A DNA stretch of 64,000 nt from JBHJGP01 sp050331695. GTDB taxonomy: Bacteria > Pseudomonadota > Alphaproteobacteria > Geminicoccales > Geminicoccaceae. Below the pieces are notes generated by a model. The model searched no databases. It worked only from the letters and a program-made list of their open reading frames with translations, and was not told the origin of the DNA. The translations under genes were made by a program, and so were the position numbers. The stretch lies in NCBI GenBank assembly GCA_050331695.1, contig JBHJGP010000013.1:186001-250000 (forward strand). The letters run 5' to 3'. Shown here piece after piece: positions 1 to 9,100 of this stretch (its first letter is position 1; each line of letters starts with the position of its first letter).

Positions 1-178
1 GATCCAGATGGCCGTCCGCCGCCCGGGTCGTCAGGACCAAAAAGGGCGAGGTTTCGATGAAACGGCGACAATGTTCGTCGATCCGGTCGATCACCTTATT
101 GGCCGCCAGCTCACCCGGCAGGCCCATGATCGATCGCAGTTTTTCTTCCGTTTCGATCCTGTTGAACGCGTCCATCAT
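1..178 (-). CDS. Pyridoxamine 5'-phosphate oxidase family protein (partial, 3' end outside window)
   Basis: Only the first 59 or so codons are in the window; the gene runs off the left edge. The minus-strand start is one of two consecutive ATGs at 178 and 175, eight bases after the aminotransferase stop, so the two are probably co-transcribed. The visible N-terminus contains RFIETSPFLVLTTRAADGH, the typical opening of the small flavin-split-barrel family (MSMEG_1061-like PPOX proteins), where this segment forms the first strands around the FMN site. The substrate is unknown in this family. The family call is fairly safe from the motif; the function cannot be narrowed with the C-terminal half missing. 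Confidence 0.7.
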   Translation of the reverse strand, partial: MMDAFNRIETEEKLRSIMGLPGELAANKVIDRIDEHCRRFIETSPFLVLTTRAADGHLD

Positions 179-186
179 TTCATCCG

Positions 187-1518
187 TCAGTGTACGGAAG
201 CCAGTGCCCGTTCGACCGCATCACCGAGCCGCTCGACAATCATGTCCATATCGGCGGGCTCGCAGATGAAGGGTGGCGCCAGCAGAACGTGGTCGCCCTG
301 GCGGCCGTCGATCGTGCCGCCCATGGGATAGCACATCAGCCCGGCCGCCATCGCTTCGGCCTTGACCCGGGCGTGCAGTTTCATCGCCGGATCGAACGGG
401 CGCTTGGTCCCCCGGTCCTCTACCAGTTCGATCGCCCGGAACAGGCCCCGGCCCCTGATGTCGCCGACGTGGTGGTGATTGCCGAAGCGCTCGTGCAGGT
501 TCTGCTCGAGCCGGTCGCCCAGGTCGCGGACCCGGGCGAGCAGATTGTCGCGTTCGATGGTTTCCTGAACGGCCATCGAGGCGGCACAGGCCGTGGGATG
601 ACCCATATAGGTGTGGCCGTGCTGGAAGAAGCCGGATCCGGCTTCGAGGGCGGAAATGATCCGCTTATGAACCAGCATCGCGCCAATCGGCTGGTAGCCG
701 GCGCCAAGCCCCTTGGCGATCGCCAGCAGATCGGGTGTCACTCGATCCTCGGCGCAGGCGTAAAGGTGGCCGGTCCGGCCCATGCCGCACATGACCTCGT
801 CCAGGATCAACAGACAGCCATGGGTGTCGAGAAGCTCACGGACGCGGCTGAGATAGCCGGGGAACGCTGGCACCGCGCCCATGGTGGCACCGACCACGGG
901 TTCGGCGACGAAGCCGATGACGTTTTCGGGACCCAGCCCGCGGATCGTCTCGTCGATTTCGCCGACCAGTCGGTCGACGAACGCGTCGTCGGTCTCGCCT
1001 GGCTCCTGCTCGCGGTAGGGATAGCACGGCGTGACGTGGGAAACGTCCATCAGAAGCGGCTCGAACTGGGCCCGGCGCCACTGATTGCCGCCGACGCTGA
1101 GGGCACCCAAGGTATTGCCGTGATAGCTCTGGCGTCGGGCGATGAAATGACGCCTCTGCGGCTCGCCGATCTCGAGAAAATACTGTCTCGCCAGTTTCAG
1201 CGCGGCTTCCATCGCCTCGGAACCGCCGGAGACGAAATAGACCTTGTCCAGTCCACCGGGCGCCTTGGCGACCAGGTGGTTCGCCAGTCGTTCGGCGATG
1301 TCCGTCGTGAAGAAGCCGGTATGGGCGTAGGCGATCTGGTCCAACTGGCCCTTGATCGCCTTGATAACGCTGGGGTGGTTGTGGCCCAGACAGGAGACCG
1401 CGGCACCGCCGCAGGCGTCCAGGTAACGCCGGCCCTCGGCATCGACGATGTAGATGCCATCACCCGCCACGGCTTGTGGATAGCGAGCCTTCGGGGTTCG
1501 ATGAAGGATGTGGGACAA
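187..1518 (-). CDS. Class III (aspartate-type) PLP-dependent aminotransferase
   Basis: This is a fold-type I class III aminotransferase of about 443 residues, the usual family length. From the chosen start it shows the N-terminal GGAAVSCLGHNHP block, the PLP-phosphate contact SGGSEAMEAALKLA (about residue 98), the cofactor-binding Asp in LILDEVMCG (about 240) and the Schiff-base Lys in AIAKGLGAGY (about 269). Substrate specificity (omega-amino acid, diamine or similar) cannot be read from sequence. I chose a TTG start at 1518 because it gives the family-typical N-terminus (SHILHRTPK), sits four bases after the upstream stop and follows GGGAG. An ATG at 1557 would overlap the upstream gene by 35 bases. 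It follows the lipoprotein gene and precedes the PPOX gene. Confidence 0.85.
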   Translation of the reverse strand: MSHILHRTPKARYPQAVAGDGIYIVDAEGRRYLDACGGAAVSCLGHNHPSVIKAIKGQLDQIAYAHTGFFTTDIAERLANHLVAKAPGGLDKVYFVSGGSEAMEAALKLARQYFLEIGEPQRRHFIARRQSYHGNTLGALSVGGNQWRRAQFEPLLMDVSHVTPCYPYREQEPGETDDAFVDRLVGEIDETIRGLGPENVIGFVAEPVVGATMGAVPAFPGYLSRVRELLDTHGCLLILDEVMCGMGRTGHLYACAEDRVTPDLLAIAKGLGAGYQPIGAMLVHKRIISALEAGSGFFQHGHTYMGHPTACAASMAVQETIERDNLLARVRDLGDRLEQNLHERFGNHHHVGDIRGRGLFRAIELVEDRGTKRPFDPAMKLHARVKAEAMAAGLMCYPMGGTIDGRQGDHVLLAPPFICEPADMDMIVERLGDAVERALASVH

Positions 1519-1522
1519 ACCC

Positions 1523-2110
1523 TTAGCTCCCGCTTGCCAGATATTGGGCGAGCTCACCTTCCGATCGGGTACGAAGGGCTTCGTACAGATCGTCCAGCGT
1601 CGCCAGCATCAACTGATAGACCTGCTCTTGACGCTCGCGAGGGCTCTGACCTTCTCGGGTGGTCTGGGTCCGTCGAACTTCGAGGCGGATGAAGTCGAAG
1701 GAATTGCCGACCGCGTCACTGGTCTCGAGGCGGGCCGCGAGGGTCGCCCGGTGCCGGGTGTCTTCCTCGCGCTTGAAGATCCCGGAAAATCCACCGGTGG
1801 TGGGGATCGGCTCGCTGACCAGCGAGGCGCGCTCGATGGTGCTGATCAGATTGCCGTTGCCGCCGACCGTCCGCAGCCGCGTCCGAAGCATCTGTTCGGT
1901 CAGATCCAGTAGCGATACGTCGATCCGCCGCTCGATGAGCGACGGCTCGGTGTCGAGGTTTGGCGCCCACTCGACGAAGTGCCGTTCCAGGGCAAATGCC
2001 AGCGCCTTTTCGTCCTCAAAACTGACCGGGCCCGGCCGGAAACTTTCCTGGCTCGCGGTGCAGGAAGCCAGGCAAACAAAGGTGAGAAGCAGGATCAGCT
2101 TTCGATACAT
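1523..2110 (-). CDS. Predicted lipoprotein, unknown function
   Basis: This 195-residue protein has a lipoprotein signal peptide: two basic residues, a hydrophobic stretch and a lipobox LASC with the acylated Cys at residue 17. The mature part is charged and largely helical, ending in a region rich in Arg, Glu and Gln (RERQEQVYQLML) that could form a coiled coil. I recognise no enzyme motif. The ATG at 2110 follows a GAAGGA ribosome-binding site. It lies between hslO and the aminotransferase on the same strand, with 34 bases to hslO. Coding and export are well supported; the role is unknown. Confidence 0.7.
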   Translation of the reverse strand: MYRKLILLLTFVCLASCTASQESFRPGPVSFEDEKALAFALERHFVEWAPNLDTEPSLIERRIDVSLLDLTEQMLRTRLRTVGGNGNLISTIERASLVSEPIPTTGGFSGIFKREEDTRHRATLAARLETSDAVGNSFDFIRLEVRRTQTTREGQSPRERQEQVYQLMLATLDDLYEALRTRSEGELAQYLASGS

Positions 2111-2144
2111 GGTTCCTTCGGCCCGAGCTGTCGTCGATGGGAGG

Positions 2145-3056
2145 TTAGTTGTGGGTTTCGGTGAGCGGCGCGACGTTCGTCGGATCCTCCCGGTGCGAGC
2201 GGTAGACCTGCTTGCAGAACTGACAGGTGATGGTGATCTTACCGTCCTCATCGGCCATGTCGTCGAGATCGTCCGCACTGAAGCTTTCGAGCATGGCGCC
2301 AATCCGCTCGGGCGAACACCGGCATTCGGCCTTCAAGGTCTTGGGCTCGTAGACCCGAACCTCTTCTTCGGAGAACAGGCGCCACAACAGCCGTCTCGGG
2401 TCCAGAAACGGGTCGATCAATTCGCTTTCGGCCACGGTCGACATGAGGAGCATGGTCCGGTGCCAGTCTTCTTCGCGGTCGGCCAATGCCGAGCCGTTCT
2501 CGTCGGGCAGTTTCTGGATGACGATGCCGCCGCCCCGCCAGTGACCGTTGGCGTCGCGGCCGACGGCGATGGCGATGCCGGTCCGAACCTGTTCGCTTTG
2601 GCGGAAATAGGCGAGCATGCAGTCGGCAAGCGAGCTGCCCTGGAGCTCGACGATGCCTTGATAGGTCTCGCCGCCGCGGGCGGACTGATCGACCGTCACG
2701 GCCAGATAGCCCTTGCCCACCATCGTCTCGAAGTCGGCTTCATCAATTTGGTCGAGCCGCTCCTCGTCGGCGGAAGCGTAAGCCCGGATGCCACCCTCGT
2801 TCGTGACGTCGGCGACGATCAGGCGGACAGCGCCGTCGCTCCGGGTCTGGAGGCTGAACCGCCCCTCATACTTCAAGCCGCCGGCGAGACTGGCGCCCAG
2901 GACGACGAACTCGCCGAGCAGAGCCGACAGGCGTTCGTTGTGACCGTGACGGCTGAGAATATGGTCGACCGTCGGGCCCAATCGGAGCACACGCCCCCGT
3001 AGGCCACTGCGGTCGAGTTGAAAGGGTATCAGCTGGTCGTCGGTGCCAACGACCAC
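2145..3056 (-). CDS. hslO: Hsp33 redox-regulated molecular chaperone
   Basis: Hsp33 is a cytosolic holdase activated by oxidation, when release of a zinc ion unfolds its C-terminal switch and exposes client-binding surfaces. The four zinc-binding cysteines are present as CRC (residues 245 and 247) and CQFC (278 and 281), with the usual spacing of about thirty residues between pairs. The N-terminal core shows the family pattern around ALLGEFVVLGASLAG. Length is 303 residues, normal for alphaproteobacterial members. The GTG start at 3056 overlaps the end of argF by 28 bases, so it is translated within the argD-argF transcript, a common alphaproteobacterial arrangement. Confidence 0.95.
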   Translation of the reverse strand: MVVGTDDQLIPFQLDRSGLRGRVLRLGPTVDHILSRHGHNERLSALLGEFVVLGASLAGGLKYEGRFSLQTRSDGAVRLIVADVTNEGGIRAYASADEERLDQIDEADFETMVGKGYLAVTVDQSARGGETYQGIVELQGSSLADCMLAYFRQSEQVRTGIAIAVGRDANGHWRGGGIVIQKLPDENGSALADREEDWHRTMLLMSTVAESELIDPFLDPRRLLWRLFSEEEVRVYEPKTLKAECRCSPERIGAMLESFSADDLDDMADEDGKITITCQFCKQVYRSHREDPTNVAPLTETHN

Positions 3057-3934
3057 GCCAAGATCCCTTTTTGCGCGTGAAGGCGGTTCTCCGCCTCATC
3101 GAAAACCACCGACTGGTCGCTGTCCATCACGCCATCGGTCACCTCTTCACCGCGATGGGCCGGCAGGCAATGCATGAATAATGCGCCCTGGGCCTCGGCC
3201 ATGAGCGCCTTATCCACCCGATAGGGTTCGAGCAGGCGACGGCGTCTCTCGCCGTCCTGATCGCCCATCGAAACCCAGGTGTCGGTGATCACGGCATCGG
3301 CACCCGAGACAGCCTCTTTCGGATCATGGGTCACCGCGATCCGGCCCTGATGACCGGCGGCCCAATCCAGCACCTGCGGATCGGGGGCAAATGCCGGCGG
3401 ACAGCCGATCGTGAGCTTGAAGTCGAAGCGGACCGCCGCGTGAATCATTGACGTCGCCACATTATTGGCATCGCCGATCCAGGCGAGCGCGCGGTTGCGC
3501 ACGGGCCCTTTATGTTCCTCGAATGTCATGATGTCGGCCATGATCTGGCAGGGATGCGATCGATCGCTCAGACCGTTGATCACAGGCACGGTGCTGAATT
3601 CGGCAACGCTCAGCAATTTGTCGTGACTGTCAGTTCGGATCATGATCGCGTCGACATAGCGGGACAGGACCCGGGCCGTGTCGGCTAGGCTCTCGCCGCG
3701 GCCCAACTGCATGTCCTTGCTCGACATCACCACCGGATAGCCGCCGAGCTGACGGATGGCGACCTCGAAGGATACCCGCGTTCGGGTCGAGGGCTTTTCG
3801 AAGATCATCGCCAGCGCCTTGCCGGCGAGCGGCGTCGCGCCTTCGGTTTTGAGCAGGCTCGAGCGATCGAGTATGCCGCGGAGCGTCGCGCCGTCGAGGG
3901 CATCCAGATCCAAGAAGTGCCGGGGTTCGTTCAC
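3029..3934 (-). CDS. argF: Ornithine carbamoyltransferase
   Basis: This cytosolic enzyme transfers the carbamoyl group from carbamoyl phosphate to ornithine, giving citrulline in arginine biosynthesis. The carbamoyl-phosphate loop STRTRVSFE starts at residue 49 and the ornithine-loop HCLPAHRGEEV at 255; both are diagnostic. Length is 301 residues, as expected for the anabolic enzyme. Its ATG overlaps the argD stop as ATGA, indicating translational coupling, and its end overlaps hslO. ArgD two steps earlier in the pathway is directly upstream, so the pair forms a small arginine operon. Confidence 0.97.
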   Translation of the reverse strand: MNEPRHFLDLDALDGATLRGILDRSSLLKTEGATPLAGKALAMIFEKPSTRTRVSFEVAIRQLGGYPVVMSSKDMQLGRGESLADTARVLSRYVDAIMIRTDSHDKLLSVAEFSTVPVINGLSDRSHPCQIMADIMTFEEHKGPVRNRALAWIGDANNVATSMIHAAVRFDFKLTIGCPPAFAPDPQVLDWAAGHQGRIAVTHDPKEAVSGADAVITDTWVSMGDQDGERRRRLLEPYRVDKALMAEAQGALFMHCLPAHRGEEVTDGVMDSDQSVVFDEAENRLHAQKGILAWSLAPTTS

Positions 3935-5115
3935 GACGCAAACCGTTTGACGACCGTCTCCAGCCGCCGGAGCCCCTCGTCGATCTCGGAGTCGCCGATG
4001 ATCAGAGGCGGCAGCAGCCGCACGATATTGTCGGCCGCGGGCACCACCAAGAGCTCCTGCTCCATGCAGGCGGCGGCGAACTCGGTGTTGGCGGGGACGA
4101 CCCGAAGACCCAGCATCAGGCCCTGGCCGCGGATTTCCTCGATCACGGCCGGGTGATTTCGACTGAGCTCGTTAAGGCCAGATATCAACCGTTCACCGCT
4201 GGCCTCGACCCGGTCGAAAAACCCGTCGGCCAGGATGACGTCCAAGACCGCGTTGGCAACGGTGGTTGCCAATGGGTTGCCGCCAAAGGTCGAGCCGTGG
4301 GTGCCACGCTCCATGGCGCCGGCCGCACGTGCGGTCGCCAGGCAGGCGCCGATCGGCATGCCGTTGCCCAGCCCTTTGGCGACACCGAGGATATCGGGCG
4401 CGACGCCGCTATGCTCGTGGGCGAACAGTTTGCCGGTCCGGCCCGTGCCGCATTGCACCTCATCGAAAATCAACAAAAGGTCGTGCTCGTCGCAGAGCTC
4501 GCGCAAGCCCTCAAGGCACTGGGTCGGTACCGGCCGAATCCCGCCTTCACCCTGGATCGGCTCGACCATGATGGCGCCAGTCTCGGGCGTGATCGCTTGC
4601 TTTAGCGCGTCGTGATCGCCGAAAGGCAGGTGATCGAACCCTTCCAGCAGAGGCTCGAAGCCTTCGGTCAGCCGGGTGCCGCCGGCCGCGGAAATGGTCG
4701 CCATGGTGCGCCCGTGAAAAGAGCCTTCGAAAGTGATGATCCGTTTCTTGTGCGGATTGCCGGCGCCGTGGTGGTAGCGCCGCGCCATCTTGATGCAGGC
4801 TTCCATGGCTTCGGCGCCGGAATTGCAGACGAACACCGTCTCGGCGAAAGAGTTTGCGACAAGCCGGTCGGACAGGCGCTCGAGCGGCTGGATCCGATAG
4901 AGATTGGAGACGTGCCAGACCCGCGCCGCCTGCTCCTGAAGGGCTTTGACCAGGTGCGGGTGCGAATGGCCCAGGCCGGTGACCGCGATGCCGGCACCGA
5001 AATCGAGGAAGCGGCGCCCGTCGCTGCTCTCCAGCCACACGCCTTCGCCGCGCTCGAACATAACGTCGATCCGCTTGTAAACAGGCAATACGGCGGGAAT
5101 GGCGGCGTTCCGCAT
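3931..5115 (-). CDS. argD: Acetylornithine aminotransferase
   Basis: This PLP enzyme converts N-acetylglutamate semialdehyde and glutamate to N-acetylornithine and 2-oxoglutarate. From the ATG at 5115 (394 residues, the family norm) it shows the PLP-phosphate motif NSGAEAMEACIKMARR, the cofactor Asp in LIFDEVQCG (about 218) and the Schiff-base Lys in GVAKGLGNG (about 247). An upstream in-frame ATG at 5190 would add 25 residues not found in the family, so I prefer 5115, although its ribosome-binding site is weak. The stop overlaps the argF start by four bases. Some homologues also act on succinyldiaminopimelate. Confidence 0.95.
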   Translation of the reverse strand: MRNAAIPAVLPVYKRIDVMFERGEGVWLESSDGRRFLDFGAGIAVTGLGHSHPHLVKALQEQAARVWHVSNLYRIQPLERLSDRLVANSFAETVFVCNSGAEAMEACIKMARRYHHGAGNPHKKRIITFEGSFHGRTMATISAAGGTRLTEGFEPLLEGFDHLPFGDHDALKQAITPETGAIMVEPIQGEGGIRPVPTQCLEGLRELCDEHDLLLIFDEVQCGTGRTGKLFAHEHSGVAPDILGVAKGLGNGMPIGACLATARAAGAMERGTHGSTFGGNPLATTVANAVLDVILADGFFDRVEASGERLISGLNELSRNHPAVIEEIRGQGLMLGLRVVPANTEFAAACMEQELLVVPAADNIVRLLPPLIIGDSEIDEGLRRLETVVKRFAS

Positions 5116-5218
5116 TGTCTTCGCTTTCGCGCTTTCGGTTGCTGGTGGGTCGAGACCATCCACGATTGGGCGTGGTCCCTGCCCTGTCAATGGTTTTGGG
5201 GTCGCGTGCGGGTCCAGC

Positions 5219-6082
5219 TCAGGGCCTCAAGCGATAGCCGGTTCTCACAAGCCAGAGCGTCCCCATCCAAAGCGCGACATTGACCATCAGCAAGACACCG
5301 ACGCCGATCCACGGGCTGGTGTCGGAGAAGCCGGTGAACCCATAGCGCGCGCCGTCGATCATGTAGAAAAACGGGTTGATGTGGGCGATCAGCCAGAATG
5401 CGTTCGGTAACTGCTCAACGGAGTAAAAGGTGCCTGAGAGAAAGGACAAAGGTGTGATCACGAAATTGGTCAGCGCCGCCATCTGATCGAATTTTTCGGC
5501 CCAAAGAGCTCCGATAAGCCCGATTAGGGAGAGCATGACCGAGGCGGCGAGGGTGAAGAAAATGATCGCCGGCAGCGAATGAACACCGATATCGACGACG
5601 AAAACCATGGCCAGCCAGACGGCGGCGCCGACGACGACGCCCCGGGTCACGCCGCCCATGATCACGCCGAAGACCAGCTCCTTCGGGCTCAACGGCGGCA
5701 TCAGGTAGTCGACAATGTTGCCCTGCACCTTGGCGATCATGATCGACGAAGAGGTATTGGCGAACGCGTTCTGGACAATCGCCATCATGATCAAGCCGGG
5801 CGCCAGAAACTCGAGAAACGAGAGATCGCCGATCTGCCTGTCACTGCGGCCGAGCGCGAGCGCGAAGATGGCGAGGAACATGAGGGTCGTGGCCATTGGC
5901 GCCAGGACCGTCTGAGTCACGACCTTGAAGAAGCGGTGGACCTCTTTTTTGTAGAGCGTCCAGAGGCCGAGCCAGTTGACGTCCAGAGGTGTGCCGAACG
6001 TTGTGTCGACATCTTGATCGCTCCAAACCCGTTGGCTCAGATGATCGCTGAGCGGCCGGTCAGAACTCTGGGCCACGGACAC
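5219..6082 (-). CDS. ABC-2 type transporter permease
   Basis: This 287-residue integral membrane protein has a cytosolic N-terminus of about 45 residues followed by six hydrophobic segments, beginning around TLYKKEVHRFFKVV and VLAPMATTLMFLAIFALAL. The pattern EFLAPGLIMMAIVQNAFANT and the later PLSFLSGTFYSVEQLP are characteristic of ABC-2 exporters, which move drugs, lipids or polysaccharide precursors. No ATP-binding partner lies next to it: TamB is upstream and argD downstream. The ATPase must be encoded elsewhere in the genome. It shares its strand with argD but is about 100 bases away, so co-transcription is uncertain. Confidence 0.88.
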   Translation of the reverse strand: MSVAQSSDRPLSDHLSQRVWSDQDVDTTFGTPLDVNWLGLWTLYKKEVHRFFKVVTQTVLAPMATTLMFLAIFALALGRSDRQIGDLSFLEFLAPGLIMMAIVQNAFANTSSSIMIAKVQGNIVDYLMPPLSPKELVFGVIMGGVTRGVVVGAAVWLAMVFVVDIGVHSLPAIIFFTLAASVMLSLIGLIGALWAEKFDQMAALTNFVITPLSFLSGTFYSVEQLPNAFWLIAHINPFFYMIDGARYGFTGFSDTSPWIGVGVLLMVNVALWMGTLWLVRTGYRLRP

Positions 6083-6149
6083 ATCCTCTCAAAAACCGTT
6101 TACCGCCGCCCTTATATGAACTGGCGCGGGGCCGGGTCGAGGTCCGCGT

Positions 6150-9100
6150 TCAATAGTCGTAAGACCAATTCAAACCGACGCCACTGTCACCGGTTTCGGA
6201 GACGTCGCTCTGCAACTTGATCCGCGGCGTGATCTCCACTTCCACGCGGGCGCCGCCGCTTTGTTCGCCGACGCCCTGCTCGACCTCGACGAACACCCGG
6301 TCGCTCAGATACTTGCCGGCCTTGACCGAGCCGCCATCGGCGCTGTCGACATCGATCGTGTCGAGACCGATAACGTTTCGGATTTTGTCCAGCGGGCTGG
6401 GTCCGCTGTCTTGGAGCCGTTTCAGTGCCAGCGCCAGCTTCACCCCCTGAGCCGGCGTGATCTCGTCGACGCTGCGATCGAACAGGAGGTTCGATATGAC
6501 CTCGTCCTCCGGTGCTTCCGGCTCGGAGGTGAAGGTGAGCTCGGGCTCGGTGACGGGACCCTGAAGCAGAACGATGGCGGTGAAATCGCCAGCGTCAGCC
6601 CGGGCGTCGACGTCCACCGTGGGCTGGGGCGGGAAGGCGCCATCGAAACTGACCACGCCCTTCGCCAACTCGAAACGGCGATCCAGAAGATCCAGGTAAC
6701 CGCGCTTGACCTCGATCGCACCGGTGATCTCTGGGCTCGACGCGTCACCTTCGACCTCGATGGCACCGGCCCATTCGGACTCGAGCCCGCGCCCGCGAAC
6801 GAAGGTTTGCGAAGGCACGTCGACGGTTATGTCGAGCGCGATGTTCACGGGTTCAGCCGGCTCCTCGACCGCCGGCGGCGCCGGTCCCGCGCCCGGCTCT
6901 ATGCCGATCTCCGCCACCGGCAGGGTTTTGACGCCCCCGGGGCTCGGGTTCGGGATGCGGATTTCCGCCTCGTTGACCGTTAGCCGCCCGATCACGCTCA
7001 AATCGGCCATGTCGCCGGAAGCGCCCAGATCGCCGGAGATGATGGCGTCGGCAACGTCGCTATGAACGAGGCGCATCCGATCGCTGGTGATCGTAAAGTC
7101 GAACAATTGCCCCGACGCCGGCGGTAAAGCGAAGCGGCCGCTTCCCGTCATCTTTCCCTGGCCGCCATCATCCGCCTGAAGATCGGTCAGGCGGATCTCC
7201 CGGCCCCGTCCTTCAAGCGTCAGGGCCAGGTTCTGAATGCGCGCGCCCGATGCCTCGTCACTGACCAACCCGTCGGTAAGGCTGAGCGTGCCTGTGACGT
7301 TGGGGCGGTCAATTCTGCCGCCGAATCGGAGATCGGCTCTGAGCAGGCCGGCGATCTCCTGGCCGTCGAGCGCCAAATAATCGGTGAACGGCGCCAGATC
7401 CGCCTCGCCTTCCAGGCTTCCCGAGAGCGATCCCTGTTGATCCAGTTCGAATAGGAAGGGCTGAAGCTGCAAACGTGCCGGCAGTGTCGCTGACGCCTGC
7501 AGCGGTTGATTGGTTAAACCGGCAACGATGAGGTTCGCCTCCAACTGGCCGCCCGCGAGCCCGCTGTCCACCTCGACATCCAGGGCCGGCAGGTCGGCAA
7601 GCGCCGGATCGAGGGGGCGGAACCCGGCGATCGAAAGCTCGCTTTGCATTCGGGGTTCGGTGAGCGAGCCGTCCAGTCGAAGACCGCCATTGATCTGGCC
7701 TTCATAGGGCAATGGGGCAAAGGGCCGGGCCACGTCGACCGGGAGGCCGTCGATGGAAAGCGAGAGATCGACCGCGCCATTACCCTGATCGACACTGCCG
7801 CCTGCGGTGAGCGTGCCGCCATCTAGTTCAAGGGCCAACTCATCGAGCGAGACCGTCTGACCCGTTAGAGCGACGGTGGCAGGTTTGAGCGTTTGCCAGG
7901 AGACGGTGTCGACGAAACCGCGCAAGTTTTCCAGCCGGAGCTCCCGCCCCGCGTCGACCTTGCTCACGGCCAACGCCGTCTCCACCCGAAACGTTTGCGG
8001 CAGGTTGCCGGTCGAGACGAGATCGACGTTCAACTGTTGGAGCGAGCCCTCGAGCCCGACCTCGAGCCGGTCAACGACCATGTCGCCGGTCGAAAACTGC
8101 TGGGCGTCCAGCGTTCCGTCCAGGCCCAACTGGCCCAGGGCGTCTCGAACTTGAACCTGGACGTCCGCCTGATCCAAAGCGCCGAAACCGCCGGTGACGC
8201 GCCTTAGCGATGCGTCGACGGACGCGTTCTGCTGCCCTTCAGGCGCCGACAGGTCGACGTCGAGACTGAGGGCGCCGGCAATAGCCTGGTCGAACAAGCC
8301 GGTCAGGCGCGCCAGATCTTCGCTCCTGGCGGTCACTGTGCCCACGGTCGTGGTCGTCGCCAATGCTGTCTCGAGGGCCGCATTCATGGACAGATCAGCG
8401 CCGTCGAGACGAAGATCGGGCAGGGCTAAAACGTCGCCGCCGTAGCGGAAAGGTGCTGCGAGCGTGAAAGCTTCGTTTCGGTAGGTGGCGGTCGCGTCGA
8501 CCGTTCCCTCGAGTTGATCCTCGAGCGAGCCCGTGACCGAGCTATCGAGCGAAAGAGCGCTCAAGCCCTCGAGACCGGCCAAGCCGCTGAGTACCACGGA
8601 GCTCGACGCGTCGATCTGCTTGAACCCTTGCGCGAGTTCAATTGTCGCATCGGCCCCGGCGGTGCCTGCCAAATCCCGTCCGGCAAGCGGGCCGAAAGAC
8701 GCCAGATCGCCGGCGTCAACTGCAATATTGATCTGCCCGGTCCCGGGTGCCGGCTCGACACGGCCCTTTGCGGTAAGCTGAGCGCCAAGGGCGGTGAGGC
8801 GCAGATCGTCGATCGTGATCGGCCCAGCCGGCGAGATCGCCACGTCCCCGGACCAGGTTACGGGTTGTGGAGGAAGCGTCTTGCCGTCGGCGAGCGTTAC
8901 CTTTTCCAGATCACCGGTCAAATTCACCGCCATGGCGCCGTCGGCAAAGCGCTCCAGCGTGCTCTGGTGGCCAAGCCGTTCAATCGTGTGCCCCGCAAAA
9001 CCGAGCTCTCGACCTTGTAGGTCGATCCCGGCGGTGGGTTGGTCGAGTGTTCCCTCGACTTTCGCTGCCAGCTCGATATCGCCGGCCAGGTCCTGGGCCA

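Noticed and set aside
190..1692. A 500-codon open frame on the plus strand
   Set aside because: It lies antisense to the aminotransferase and lipoprotein genes, which have clear motifs; long antisense frames are common in high-GC DNA and the translation has no recognisable domain.
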